Shown in pieces: positions 23,873 through 42,158 of a DNA stretch of 64,000 nt. Position 1 is the first letter of the stretch, and each line of letters starts with the position of its first letter. The translations under genes were made by a program, and so were the position numbers. The notes beneath the pieces were generated by a model. That model was not told the origin of the DNA. It ran no database searches and saw only the letters and a list, made by a program, of their open reading frames with translations. The DNA is from Limnoperna fortunei. Taxonomy: Eukaryota > Mollusca > Bivalvia > Mytilida > Modiolidae. Location: positions 76,029,865-76,093,864 of the forward strand of contig OX104118.1 of the NCBI GenBank assembly GCA_944474755.1, read 5' to 3'.

Positions 23873-24300
23873 GTGCGAAGGAGGGGCAATAATGGTCTTC
23901 CCCACCCGAGTTGTGTGAAAAATGAAAATCAATGTCAGTTTTCGCTTGATTTAAAGAATATTTATATTGACACCTGGTACACACACAGAGATAAATTAAA
24001 AAATGAAGATGGTAAATTGAGAACTTATATTAAGATTACAACAAATTTTGAATATAAAAAATATCTTGATCTAGTAACTGAACTAAAACTCAAAAGGTGC
24101 ATTACTAAATTTAAAATTAGCTGTCATAAATTAAAAATAGAATTGGGTAGATATACTTAACCCAAAATACCTACTGACGAACGGGTTTGTGATCACTGTA
24201 ATAACTCAGAAGTTGATGATGAATCCCATTTTTTTTTAACAACTGTACAAACTAGACTAGAAAAACCCTCTTTGATATAATAAAAGAATCAAATAGGAAT
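23873..24300 (+). pseudogene. LINE ORF2 C-terminal fragment, copy 1
   Basis: The frame reads KLRTYIKITTNFEYKKYLDL, then RCITKFKISCHKLKIELGRY, a stop codon, then a Cys/His segment (CDHCNNSEVDDESHFF). This is the typical C-terminal tail of a non-LTR retrotransposon ORF2: a conserved Lys-Arg/Ile-Ser-His-Leu-Glu-Gly-Arg-Tyr region followed by a zinc-knuckle-like C-x2-C...H. The element is 5'-truncated and interrupted by stops. Confidence 0.8.
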
Positions 24301-24783
24301 TTTTACCAGTTTCTCCATTCCACAAATTACTTTGGACATTTAACTGTGAAAATATAACCATTCTAAACTCCCTTTGTAAATTCCTCTTGGACTCTAAGTT
24401 AACATACAACTTAAGATGGTTATAATTTATTTAAAATATCATGTGATCTACAGTGAAAATGAAGAATGTCTTGCCATAGTCACATCATATTGTAAGTGTT
24501 ATTTTGTCATCTTAACATCAAGAAAATTATTTTTGTTGATAGCAGATTGTCATTTATTCGCAGATGAACATGCAAATAATTAATTTGTTGCGAAATAAAT
24601 AACAATAAGAAACATAAGCAAAGGTATTTATAATGTCACAATTCCCATTCAACCTGCGATCATGTTCCCATTGTTAAAATAAGAAGAAAAACAAAAACAA
24701 AACAACAACACCATGAGCAAAAAGCTACTTTAATAGGCGACCTTGTCTAAATTTATGATAAGTATATTTAAATTAAGTCAATC

Positions 24784-25210
24784 GTGCGAAGGAGGGGCAA
24801 TAATGGTCTTCCCCACCCGAGTTGTGTGAAAAATGAAAATCAATGTCAGTTTTCGCTTGATTTAAAGAATATTTATATTGACACCTGGTACACACACAGA
24901 GATAAATTAAAAAATGATGATGGTAAATTGAGAACTTATATTAAGATTACAACAAATTTTGAATATAAAAAATATCTTGATCTAGTAACTGAACTAAAAC
25001 TCAAAAGGTGCATTACTAAATTTAAAATTAGCTGTCATAAATTAAAAATAGAATTGGGTATATATACTTAACCCAAAACACCTACTGACGAACGGGTTTG
25101 TGATCACTGTAATAACTCAGAAGTTGATGATGAATCCCATTTTTTTTTAACAACTGTACAAACTACACTAGAAAAACCCTCTTTGATGTAATAAAAGAAT
25201 CAAATAGGAA
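24784..25210 (+). pseudogene. LINE ORF2 C-terminal fragment, copy 2
   Basis: The same fragment as at 23873, with the same internal stop and small changes (Glu to Asp near the start, Arg to Ile before the stop). The shared stop shows that the damage came before the duplication. Below it a LINE-type 3' UTR runs to about 25520, ending near CAATAAAC. Confidence 0.8.
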
Positions 25211-25540
25211 TTTTTACCAGTTTCTCCATTCCACAAATTACTTTGGACATTTAACTGTGAAAATATAACCATTCTAAACTCCCTTTGTAAATTCCTCTTG
25301 GACTCTAAGTTAACATACAACTTAAGATAACTAATCCTATTTGTTTGACTGATCAAAATCTTATAAGTACTAATATACTTGATAAATAAATTATATTATC
25401 AATTGTAATAATTTTTATTTATAACTCGTACAATGTATATGCTTCTGAATCATTATTGTTTGTATTGTCATTGCCCCTTGAGGGTCCTTAATTGGTCAAT
25501 AAACTTGTAATTTTGCATTCTTGGTAGATCCGCACTTAAA

Positions 25541-26389
25541 CAGAAAACATAAATGTCTAGGGAGGGATGAAAAGTGAAAGCGATAAACTACCAAAAATGT
25601 ATACATTAATATTTATAAGAAATTTCAAAGGGTGGTAAGAGGGTGGGTTTTTCTTAAACTTTGATAACAAGATTGAAAATTAAGTAAAATCGAAACAAGA
25701 ACCTTGCACTTTGATTGTAATTTGCAGAATGATCCTTACAAACACACAAGTTATTACTTAATATTAATTACCAGTAAATTAACTGACCAATCAGCATCCA
25801 AATACCTGACTTCTTATGCAATGAACAAGGTGGCTGACCAGTCTACACAGTATTACATAAAACAAAGATAATTACTTTAAAGATTACATAATACAAACTT
25901 GCATCGCAGACACATTACATATTGATAACATAATTTTAAACACCTGCTTCATCATATAATACAACGAAAACTAATCATGCATTACATCATAGATTTGTAT
26001 TAAAAATTTTAGGAACTTGGTAGAAAAACTTGTTTTCTTAGCAATAAATTCTTTTTTGTCAGCCAAAGTTCCTAAACCGGAATTAAAGGGGAGGCCGAGC
26101 TAGTTTTGCTGGTAGTAATAAAAACTCAAGTTGAGCAGAGTGTAATTTATTCACAGATGGCGAAATAAATGACAATAAGAAACATAAGAAAAGGTGGGAT
26201 ATGCCGCCGAATCCCTGCAAAGGATGCCCTACCCAAGGACTCCCCATAAAATATATGAAAGGGTAGAAAAACCTGAAAGTATATATCAACTATTTTTTGT
26301 TAAAAAAAACCCACAGAAGTGGAAGTACACCATTTAAACCTTAAACATATATATGTGAAAGTGACTAGTTGAGATGCAAAATTATAGCT
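25541..26389. other. no gene recognised
   Basis: Noncoding sequence. A segment at 26140-26190 repeats part of the 23640-23710 region (AAATAANNNACAATAAGAAACATAAG), so it may be another fragment of the same repeat. Confidence 0.4.
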
Positions 26390-26790
26390 TACAGAAATGG
26401 TAGAGCCATGTTGACCTCCACCAAATATTTACAAAAGACGTGAAAATGTAGAGCAAGCCATGTTGATCTCTACTGAAATATGAAAAATAGAGGAAGCCAT
26501 TTTGCATTTTAGAATAATTGAAGAAATTTTGAAAAGTTGCCTAATAGCAAACAGCATACAACATAAACAAAAAACTCACAGTGGTGGGTTGAAAATAAGT
26601 AAAAATATAACAGTTGTGTAAAAAGGACTTGTTCAGATGTAAAATAATAACAAAAACAGATAGTAGAGCAAGCCATGTTGACCTCAACTAAACATTTACA
26701 AAAGAATGAAAGTGTAGATCAAGCCATGTTGACCTCTACAGAAATGTAAAAATTAGCACTGGCCAGTTTGGCTACCATGAATATGTAAAC
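26355..26790. repeat. two imperfect direct repeats with internal subrepeats
   Basis: Blocks of about 165 bp at about 26355-26530 and 26625-26790 share the order TGAGATG/TCAGATG...AAAAT, then the subrepeat GAGCAAGCCATGTTGACCTC, found four times (near 26400, 26450, 26665 and 26715). Confidence 0.8.
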
Positions 26791-27193
26791 GGCTATTTTG
26801 ATTTAAAACAAAGGAGCTTGAGAACAAACATACATTTGCAGTAAATTCGTAGGAAAAAACTTTCATCAAAGGGCCCTTAACTCTGCCCTTGTTACTGTCT
26901 TAGGAGGATTATTATCTTTTCTGTAAAAAGTGTACTGTAAAATAAATCCATAAGTAACCAATCGTGGCTTTGTTAAATGGACCTCTGTGTTGATGAGGGT
27001 ACTTATTCTCTAGCTGCAGTAGAAACACTTGTATTTGTTTGCTATTTAAACATGTTTAAGATTTGCATGGCCCGAGTACCAAATGGAATGCAAATGGTTT
27101 TGTAGATAAACTGACTTAAAATTATTAAATACATTTTCATACTACTTAATATATAAATATATATATATAGTCTAAAGAAGGTAGCAGCCAGTA

Positions 27194-27352
27194 AACTTGT
27201 TAAGTATCGGATCGACAAACATGACGATACAGCATAAACAAAAAATAATATAAAAGTCTAAAGGATTATGCAACGATACAAATGACGATGTTTCTTGTCA
27301 AAAATATAGATACAGACTGACCAACGAATGGCCTTTGTCATTAAGTGTCAAT
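27194..27352 (+). repeat. dispersed repeat, family F2 copy 2
   Basis: Same strand as the copy at 7425 and very similar to it. It ends AGTGTCAATA, which matches the outer end of the inverted copies at 27893 and 28411. Confidence 0.78.
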
Positions 27353-27752
27353 ATAAGTAAATAACGTAAACAAGTCATTACATATTGATCTTACACTTTC
27401 TCAATCCAACTGAACATGCTTTCATTAAGAAAAGCGATACTGTCACTCTCGCAAATCGAAAGAGCAAGCGATTATTTTTTTTACGAAATATTTACGTAAA
27501 ATGGATATGTCAGTTAGTTTGGAAAAGGCGGACCCTCGGTAATTGGACTCAAATCTTAAGAATTTTATGCAGCAGCAAGGACTGAGGATGGGACATTCAA
27601 ATAATCAATGCAAACATTTCGTCATGGATTATGTCGATATTTTACCGATTTAAATAAAATAAATGAAATAAATATTATGAAAGACAGTCACTTTCGGGAA
27701 TAACAAAATCTTATATATTCCATTTCATGACTCAATAAATTATGCAATAAAA

Positions 27753-27889
27753 CAATTACTGCACTCGAACTCGATCAATATGAGGTTTTATGGAGCAGGG
27801 TAGAAAAATATTGAACTCTCGCCTCGTTCAATATTATTCTACCCTGCTCCATAAAACCTCATATTGATCTCGTTCAAATGCAGTAATTG
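27753..27889. repeat. 64-bp-arm palindrome
   Basis: Left arm 27753-27816 and right arm 27826-27889 are reverse complements with about five mismatches; the loop is 9 bp. It is a foldback or MITE-like structure lying between inverted F2 copies. Confidence 0.9.
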
Positions 27890-27892
27890 TAT

Positions 27893-27995
27893 AATATTGA
27901 CACTCCATGCCATTCGTTGGTCAGACTGTTTCTATATTTTTGACAAGAAACATCGTCATTCGTATCGTTGCATAAGTTTCTAGACTTGTTTGTGT
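27893..27995 (-). repeat. dispersed repeat, family F2 copy 3
   Basis: Reverse complement of the 27194 copy. It starts ATTGACACTCCATGCCATTCG. Confidence 0.78.
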
Positions 27996-28014
27996 ATATA
28001 TAATTGTGTATATA

Positions 28015-28190
28015 AATAAATATTTACTGAGAGCCCAACACTGTTAGAATTAGATTTTTAACACTGTCAAATCTTTTGCTTACCCTCATCGGGAATCGAA
28101 CTCACAACGTTGTGACACTATGGCACCAAATCGCCTGCACTATGTCCAGCAGTCTAGACCCCTCGGCCAAATCCGCTACATAAAATATAG
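28015..28190 (-). mobile_element. second tRNA-derived SINE family
   Basis: On the minus strand the sequence has a tRNA-like head with an A-box-like TGGCCGAGGGG and a B-box-like GAGTTCGATTCC about 50 bp apart, then an unrelated tail (CAGTGTTGGGCTCTCAGTAA). The head resembles a class II (Leu/Ser-type) tRNA. Head and tail differ from those of the main SINE family. Its insertion lies between two inverted F2 copies. Confidence 0.65.
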
Positions 28191-28410
28191 CTTCATTAAC
28201 CGGGGTGAATCGTAGACATAGACATGTTACTTGGTATATTACCAGTATATGTGTACTAAACAGTCTGAATAGAGTTGTCTTGTGATAACTCCCAGGTTGC
28301 AATTTTAAGTTTAGAAACTGGTCTTCCACACTTTCAATAGCTGATGGAGAGAAACCGTTGTAGGATTGGTTGAGGTTCATTTGAGATGGAATAATATATT
28401 TATTTATATT

Positions 28411-28520
28411 GACACTCAATGACTAAGGCCATTCGTTGGTCAGTCTGTGTCTATATTTTTGACAAGAAACATCGTCATTTGTATCGTTGCATAATCTTCT
28501 AGACTTGTTTGTGTATATAT
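28411..28520 (-). repeat. dispersed repeat, family F2 copy 4
   Basis: Same orientation as copy 3: ATTGACACTCAATGACTAAGG, CCATTCGTTGGTCA, then TTGACAAGAAACATCGTCAT. It ends in a (TA)n run. Confidence 0.78.
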
Positions 28521-28525
28521 ATATA

Positions 28526-29559
28526 TAGTCAAAAGTCATAGTGGTAGTGGATTTTCTTATCTGTAATACCGTTAATAAATATATTCAATAAAAGACGAAC
28601 TATGATTGAACAATTAAGTACACATATCTCTATATTTGTCGCTTTCTAAAAGATAGTTAATTTTAATACTTTTTACTTTTTATTGTTCTCTAAACCATTG
28701 CGTTTCTTTGCCTCTGATATAACTAAGGTGTACAATATCAGTTTAAAAACGTCATTTTTAAGATTAAATCGCTCTCGTTAAAGCAGGTGGCAATTCACCA
28801 ATTGTAATACTGATAACGTGTTTTCATAAAAATTTAGGGCATTTTTAGTGGAAAGCGACAACACCTGAAACGAAATGGAACGGCTTAAGAAGACCATGCA
28901 AAACGAAACCTATGTTGTGTTACAAAGCTCACACTAAACATAAATGTATGGAAGGGGACGGGTTGTTTGCAGTTTATGTCTTTCACAAGATGTTAAAAGG
29001 CAGCGCGTTAGGGAAAGTGCCCTTAATAAAATCACGTAATACCATAAATCACGTGATACATTTAACCTTCTTCAAAACGGCGTAAAATGACGAAAAATGA
29101 TTTTATATTGCTTTAATTTCCAGTCATTGTATGTCGTGCAAATATAATATAAACGATATAATCCTGTTCGTTAACAATGTCATTTTTGATGTTGATAATA
29201 ATACCCTGTCTAAGTCAAAGAATCATTGGAATATGATTTTTCTTCTCATCATGGGTTCTCATCTAGCAATCTGTAGGCAAACCCAGCAGAAATTCAGGCC
29301 ATTGCCATTGGACCTAAAATTCACTCGCAAAATTCAATTTTCAATCTAAATGGTAAGAGGATTAAATGGGAGGTGAGGGTGCTTGATATCACTATAGACA
29401 GTAGATGTTATGCACTTCTAACAGTATTGAGTATTTAGCATTTTCTTCTACACTGATATAATTAACAATTTTGAAAAGATATATTAGACATGTGGCGATA
29501 GGTACAATCTCAATGTTTTAAGATATCCAAAGTCGTTTCAAGAGCTCATGTTACCTTGT
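28526..29559. other. no gene recognised
   Basis: The open stretch at 29131-29349 shows no recognisable domain. Confidence 0.4.
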
Positions 29560-29990
29560 TATTCTGCCGTAAATGGCCGACTTCTGGTTTAGATGACCCA
29601 GTACAGGTGAGCTCACGCACACATATCTGCACTCGCTGAGTCATCCAATCAAAACGCCAGAAACAAGGCTGTTGCTATGGAAACATAACAACGGTCTAAT
29701 TTAACGTTCTTGTTTCCGGGGTTCTGATTGGATGTCAGAGACAATTAATGGTGTCTGAAACAATGTAGAGTGTATAGAATATAGCGATGTTAATTTGTTG
29801 ATTTACGCAAGAAATAGTTACTTTCATGCGCTTTTGGGAAAGCCCTGTGATCTTTCTCTCGTGATTGGACATACAATTCCTACATTCGTAGAAGATAAAC
29901 AGGTCTTTCCCAAAAACGTATGCACTGAGAACATATTAGTCTTAAACAACTGAGAGTCTTTAGATTATCGCGATGTAAAAGTTGTTGGTA
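29560..29990. repeat. hairpin-bearing repeat, family F3 copy 2
   Basis: Reverse complement of the block at 11560-12010, including the hairpin (29829-29920, arms TTTTGGGAAAG and CTTTCCCAAAA) and the flank with GGTGAGCTCACG. Confidence 0.72.
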
Positions 29991-30024
29991 AACAGAAAAA
30001 TTAGGTACTTCCTGCGATTGTGGA

Positions 30025-31260
30025 TAGAAAACAATAGCAAAGAAAACCGACCGAACAATAAGAGCCGAAAGTCAATCGACAATTACAAATCCGGATGTAG
30101 ACAAACATATACAGCGCAACACAAAACCCCAAAACACAAAACAGAGAGTAATCCGAACCCAATAAAAACCATGGGTGCACTCAGATACTCCGTACGAGTA
30201 AGCAGTGCCTGCCTATAATTAGGCACCGGTCGAGTCAAATCCCGGAAAAGAAAACACTACCTATGACGCAGCGAAATATCCGATCGTGTTTGAACATGTG
30301 AAAGATTTAATTTCCATAAAAATTAAGTCATGGTGACGACCATGGAACTTCTGGAGCGATTACGTAAATCAACGTAGTTAAAAAAAACCCCTTGTTTGAG
30401 TATTTTAGTAGTCAACAGCGGTGATCGGTCTAGAAAATCGGAGTTCCGATCGCAGGATCTAGAATAACGTATATGTTGTGACATGAACATACCATACGCT
30501 GGAGCTGCTTGAACAAACATGCAGGACAAATATGTTATCAATCAGAAAATTTAACATTTGATAGATTCGGTCTTTAGGATATTTATTATTTGATTTTGAG
30601 TCATTTATGAAAAAGTATGCTCTATCATGACCAGGTGTTTAGTTAATCTTAGCTACAATAATGTAGCTCCTTTTAATAAAAAAACGGAGCTACACTATTG
30701 TAGCTAAGTTAATCTCGTCTCTTCTCGTTTTTCTTGCAAAAGCAGCGTTTATTATGATGTTTAAGCCTGGTTTTAAAGTTCCCATGAGGGAGGGATGGCC
30801 GTATAGAGTATTGAAAAATCAAATGTTTTAATGTTGTTGCATTGGAAAAGAGATCCGGAACTCAAGTTGTCTATCAAGTCTCTTGAATATTTAAATATAC
30901 ACATTTTATTTATGCCACTACTGGAGTAGAAAGTATCACTGTATTTTTAAAGTCCAGTCTTTATTGTTGTTAAAATATTGGAAGAAGTTTCGATAGTGTT
31001 TTAGTGGTATACTTGGACTATCCTGCTATGAAACCTGTTTGTATGGACTTTCAGGAGGTAGTGGTATTCAATACAAGAAAAGGAGATCACAATCTTCGAC
31101 TTAGGTTGCGATATTTGTGATTTTCGACTTTCATTTTGAGACCAAAAGATGCCAACGCCGATTTGTGATTTTAGATTTGTAGATAGTATTATATTACAAA
31201 TGAAACGTGATAAGTCTGGTTCTGGTCTATCATCTTTTGGATATTTGTATATTCAGAAGG
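30025..31260 (-). pseudogene. Penelope-like RT element remnant A
   Basis: Decayed copy of the element at 49130-51600, in the same minus orientation. The shared 3' untranslated part starts with AATAGCAAAGAAAACCGACC. The C-terminal RT segment is visible at 30323-30541 (APAYGMFMSQHIRYSR). The upstream part matches with stops and frame changes. A 59-bp palindrome is inserted at 30649-30707. Confidence 0.75.
30649..30707. mobile_element. 59-bp palindromic mini-element with 7-bp TSD
   Basis: The element reads TTAGCTACAATAATGTAGCTCC, an A/T spacer, then the complement with one mismatch. It is flanked by GTTAATC on both sides (30642-30648 and 30708-30714). The related PLE copy at 49130-51600 lacks the insert at the equivalent place, so this is a discrete insertion. 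It is too small to encode anything; it probably moves with a transposase supplied in trans. Confidence 0.8.
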
Positions 31261-33079
31261 CATACTGAATATTACGTCGGGAAACACCAACCCATGTCAT
31301 AGTACTCTGGTAGTTCTATAACATAAAACCTCCCATTTCACGTTTATATTTATCATTTTCATCTGACTTTTACAATTTTTTTATTATTTGAAATGTGAGG
31401 TTTTATCTGTCAGTTGATTTTTCTCGGAGCAACATTTTTTCAGAAGTTCTGCATATTTTTACATTTGAAATATAATGAAACTAGCATTAACACAAAGACT
31501 ATACCTGTTTTCAATGAATTAAACTATGTTCAATTAAGTAATCCATGTAAGAAATATCAAGACGAAATTTTTCTGCGAGCTGACATTTTGAATTTAACAG
31601 TTTATCAACATTATGGTTAAAGTTATATTTAATGGCGGAGCGAATACAATTTGTAACACATGGAAAATTCGTTTCGTCAAAAACGGATCCATAAGATAGA
31701 TTTAATTGGGGTCAGCCTTTGAATGTAATGGGAGTTAAGGGACACCTCTAATAAAGCTTCAAACAGGACTTTAAAAATCCATAATATACTAAGGTAAGAC
31801 AATTTTTAGAAAATTTAGATATTTTTCTTTAAGGTTAGCGCAGTTTGCATGGTTGTACAAACTTTTTTCATATCAAACTTAAACATTCCGCACGATTTTC
31901 TTGCGGAATTTGCGCACGGGAAAATGCGTTTAAAGATGAAACCTCGAATTTTAATAAAAGATAAAATATCAATATCCGATAAAAAAAATGTTGAAAATAA
32001 AAATGAAATGAGAGGTTTTATTAATGGAACTAAGTACCCTCTGGCACTTTAATTTACACTTTCACTTTCACTTTCGCTTTCGATATACGTATTTAAATAC
32101 GTTTCGCTCCCCACAGTGAGTAACGATCATAAACCTCTGCTGTGTATTAATTTTCGTTCGAAATGTTCAATAAGAAACTATTTCCGTTGTACTTGTCTGG
32201 ATTTTTGGTACGGCATTTAATCGCCACGTTCCTCCTTTTAAATTTTTCTGTATGAAAATACGTAAACTGTTATAAAATCCTTAAAATTTTTATGACACAT
32301 CACAGTTTCGATTTATTAGAATCGTAAGACGATGTAGCAATGTTGTGACAAGTTTAGATTTCGACGGAGCTACAAAGAGGTTTCATTTACTATTATTTTA
32401 CCTATAAAGTCGTGAAACAACTTTTGCCGCCGTGACTGAGCGTGCAAAGCGAAAGTAGCAAAATGCATGGCAAAGGAATTGCACAAGTCACAGGATTTGT
32501 TTTAGATAATAAAATTCCTGCTTAAGTTAGGTACCCTGTAAGGTGTTCCTTAAATCTGATACATAGAGGATTTGTATTCCTTAAGGTTAACCTTTACTAA
32601 ATAGCCTATCAGTTGATTTCATAATCAATATTTAGTGCTTAAGAGAACCAAAGTAGTTCTACTTTCACTTTGCATTAAAATTGTAATTCTGAATGAACCT
32701 GTCTAAAATTAAGTTTACATGATGCACAAATATTTTAGCAGTGAAATGAGTCCAAATTTACAGATTTTTATCAATTATTACATTTTAAAAGCTCTGTAGA
32801 GCTTGTGTTTGTTGTTACATTTGTACGCAACTTCACAGACTGACACCATCCAGGAACCTATAAATCAACTATAGTTATGCTAGTCCCAGATCCATCTGAC
32901 AACTGAAACAAGCTTTATATGTGACATCATTTTGTAATTCATTATTTATTTATTTATTTTATCAAACTTTATCCTGAAGTTTTACTGTAAACACAAAGAA
33001 GAGGAAGAAGGTGTCATCATAAATTTATAAATCCGCCATTATGGATTGATAAAAATGTAAAGTCTGCAATAACCAAGAA
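31261..33079. other. no gene recognised
   Basis: No exon with convincing splice sites was recognised. The missing first exon of the MFSD9-like gene could lie here. A short CACTTT-repeat tract is at about 32053-32080. Confidence 0.4.
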
Positions 33080-33400
33080 ACGTAAATCATGAAAACAGTA
33101 TATGTATTCAAAAAGTAACTTATCATATGCCAAGTAGGGCGTTTCTCTAGTACACCTAGGTCTGATAGAAATTGTACAAACTGTTCTTCTGAGGAAGTTG
33201 CGGATGAAACACATTTTGTATGTGTTTGTTCAAAATTTGGAACAAAAAGAAATATTTTATTTAATCATGTGGCCAAAAAGTATCCAAGTCTCAGTGTCAA
33301 ACAAATCCAAATTGATATTTTTACTTCGTAATAAGGACACTGACATTCTAGAAGCCACTGTCAGATTTAAAACTAGATAAAGATATTTTAAACTAATAAT
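33080..33400 (+). pseudogene. LINE ORF2 C-terminal fragment
   Basis: The plus frame encodes a zinc-knuckle-like segment (CTNCSSEEVADETHFVCVC) followed by RNILFNHVAKKYPSL, the usual C-terminal pattern of a LINE ORF2. It is interrupted upstream and downstream by stops. It differs from the LINE fragment at 23873. Confidence 0.65.
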
Positions 33401-33569
33401 TTACACTGGTGTATGATACACTATATCATTGTAGAAGGTTTTGGTACCTCATTTATTGATTACTTTTAATGTTTATTGTCTATCGCTCGGGATAAAATAA
33501 TACGACATAAATGGTCACCCCGTGGTAAAACAATGATAAACCACAGCCTCTGTGAATTATTTATTAAAT

Positions 33570-34349
33570 AATGCATGAGATAATTTAAGCATGCACATGT
33601 AACATATTGGGTATCTTGAGATTTTTACTCTTGTTTTTAATAGTATTAAGAGAATATAATTAGAAAGTTGACAAATTGTTTATATAATTCATTTAATAAT
33701 GTTTGATCTGACACACAAATTAATTTTAGGATATGAAACCAGTGATTTCATGTCATTTATTTCCTGTTAAATCAATGTATTTCCATTTTTGAACAATGCA
33801 GATATGGTCCTCCAGGAAGCAGTATAATAAATATATTGTGGATCAAATGATCAAATGCTATATTGATTATTTGATTTGATTACCAGAAGAACTCACCTTA
33901 TCAGCATAGATCCAACAAAAATTTAATGAAATACCACCTGATTCACTTATAAGGGGATGTAATAGTGTCATAAGAAACTATCCGTAAATTCTTGCTGTCT
34001 TTTTAATTGCGGTAAATGACAAATACTGTAACAAACACTAGGGGCTGCAAATACAGGTTTTTAGAATTCTGGTGCACCTTTAAGGACTTTAATGTGCTTT
34101 CTGGACACATTGTTTGGACCATTTTCAATCTTCATGCATAAATTCACTTATGATCAGGTCCAAAAATATCCTTGTCTATATTATTCATTTTTACTTCTCC
34201 GGTGTATATAAGTATGTTGAATTATTAATGTGTTATGGAATTTTCCTACTTTTAAAAGCTAACATATATGTGGGACAACTAACCTGTTTATGCTAAGATA
34301 CAGCTATAAATATTTTGCTGTCTACAAGCATTTATTTTATATTTTGTAG
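33570..34349. other. no gene recognised; upstream of first MFSD9-like exon found
   Basis: AT-rich sequence, probably intron 1 of the transporter gene. Confidence 0.4.
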
Positions 34350-40490
<6,141 letters not shown>

Positions 40491-40641
40491 GGTAGGCAGA
40501 GATTTGTCTTTTTACATGTATTTTCAAACTTTGTAAAAGTCACTTTAATGTTTTTCATCAATGGCTTCCAATATGTTGCATATCTTCAAATTTAGCGGTT
40601 TTTAGTTTTATTCTCTTATCAGTCAACAAACATCCACTGGC

Positions 40642-40769
40642 TTTTTTTTGTTTGTTTGAATGGTGTTTTAACGCCACTTTCAGCAATTTTTCAGCTATTT
40701 CATGGCGTCCAGTTTTTATTGGGGGAGGAAGCCGGAGTACCCGGAGAGAACCCCCGACCTGCGGTAGGA
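40642..40769 (-). mobile_element. 5'-truncated SINE with TSD, MFSD9-like 3' flank
   Basis: Minus-strand copy holding the tail and core only. AAACATCCACTGGC (14 bp) is repeated on both sides (40628-40641 and 40770-40783). It lies about 150 bp past the transporter stop codon. Confidence 0.92.
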
Positions 40770-41369
40770 AAACATCCACTGGCACCATTTCTTCTAATTT
40801 AGGACATGTTATGACTTAAATGTGTTGTACTAGTCAGTCAACCAAACTTGATGAGGATTTTGTTGTCTTATTTAAAAGTTGTAGCTAGGACACTCACTGT
40901 GCATTCAAGATCGCCACTTTTATTTTTAGATTGTGATTACCTGGACTATATCAGATATCACATAAGTACAGATCTAATGTGTTGCTACAGTTGTACTGTT
41001 ATACCAAAGATTTCTGAAGTAAAAGTTCTCATTAAATGTAACATACTGGTGTTGGGTTGCTACAGTATTCTTTTATTGTCTTGTTGACATTTACAGTATT
41101 ATCTCATCAAAGGTGAATCATATTTATTACACGATAAAACTCAGATCCACACTATTGTCATAATAATCCTTTAGGATTTACGATGTTACCTGCCAATGCA
41201 CAGGCAGATTTTGCTGACATATATTTATTCTGCAATTTACATCAATGTTATGTAAAATAACTCGTGTAAATTTCACCTGAATTGATCTTATACATTTGAA
41301 TATCACAACATTTTTCACGTGACTTTAAATGACTTTTTTCAGTATTTCAAGTTTTTTGACAAAAATATA

Positions 41370-41530
41370 TTCAATAATAAATTCAAGCAAATGAAATTTG
41401 TCTAGTTTAGATAGAGGGCAAAAATGAAAATATAAGCATTATTGGAATCTAGTCGTAGGATTAAATGTTATTAGTAAGAGCAATTAAAACAGATTTTTTA
41501 CCAATTTGCTAAATCATTGATTTGTTGTAT
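41370..41530 (+). repeat. dispersed repeat, family F4 copy 1
   Basis: It shares AATTCAAGCAANTGAAATTTG, TCTAGTTTAGATAGAGG and ATTATTGGAATCTAGTC with 45225-45385. Confidence 0.78.
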
Positions 41531-41903
41531 GTAGCCAACTGTTCCTGAAAAGCTACAGTATTAATTAGTCAGTTCAGTATGAGTACGTTTCTTGCTTTTT
41601 ATTATTCTAATGTTTTTAAGGGTTTCACTGTGTTCCAAGTTCATACTTGACATTATTTTTAGAAATGCAATCAAAATGACAAGAATTTTGGAAACAGCAT
41701 TACACTGAATTATAGAATTCTATTTTGCATCCTAACCATTTATATATTACTGTCTCTAATAGTCCTTAATCATGGCTATTTCTGTTGACTAGTCTGCTTA
41801 TTAAGAATGTTTTACTTTCAGTTTTGTGATATTGTTATTGTTATAAAAAATATTTAATATTGTTACTTTACCTAAATATATTATTTACTTTTTAAAATTA
41901 TTG

Positions 41904-42158
41904 TGTGGCCAAGTATTTAAGGTAGTTCATCAACTATTGATCACGTGGTCTGTCAATAATGAGGTTGCGGGTTTGAGTCTCACTGTGGGTATAGAGTGCT
42001 GGACTTCAATCTTAATTGACAAGGATTGCCAGATTTCCTATCGAAGTTCAGGGTGTTTTCTCCAGGTACTCCCTCTTCCTCCCTAATAAAGCTTGACACC
42101 TTGATATAGCTGAAAAATTGCTGAAATCGGCATTAAACACCATTCAAACAAACAAAAA
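41904..42158 (+). mobile_element. degenerate full-length SINE
   Basis: Diverged copy with tRNA-like head (GTGGCCAAGTATTTAAGG ... GCGGGTTTGAGTCTCACTG), core and CAAACAAACAAA tail. No clear target duplication. Confidence 0.88.

Larger units (their letters stand above)
23505..25328 (+). repeat. tandem duplication of a 0.91-kb block
   Basis: Copy 1 is about 23505-24417 and copy 2 about 24418-25328. They differ at roughly ten positions, so they are about 99% identical by eye. Each copy holds a noncoding lead of about 360 bp and a LINE 3' coding fragment. The high identity indicates a recent duplication or gene conversion. Confidence 0.92.
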
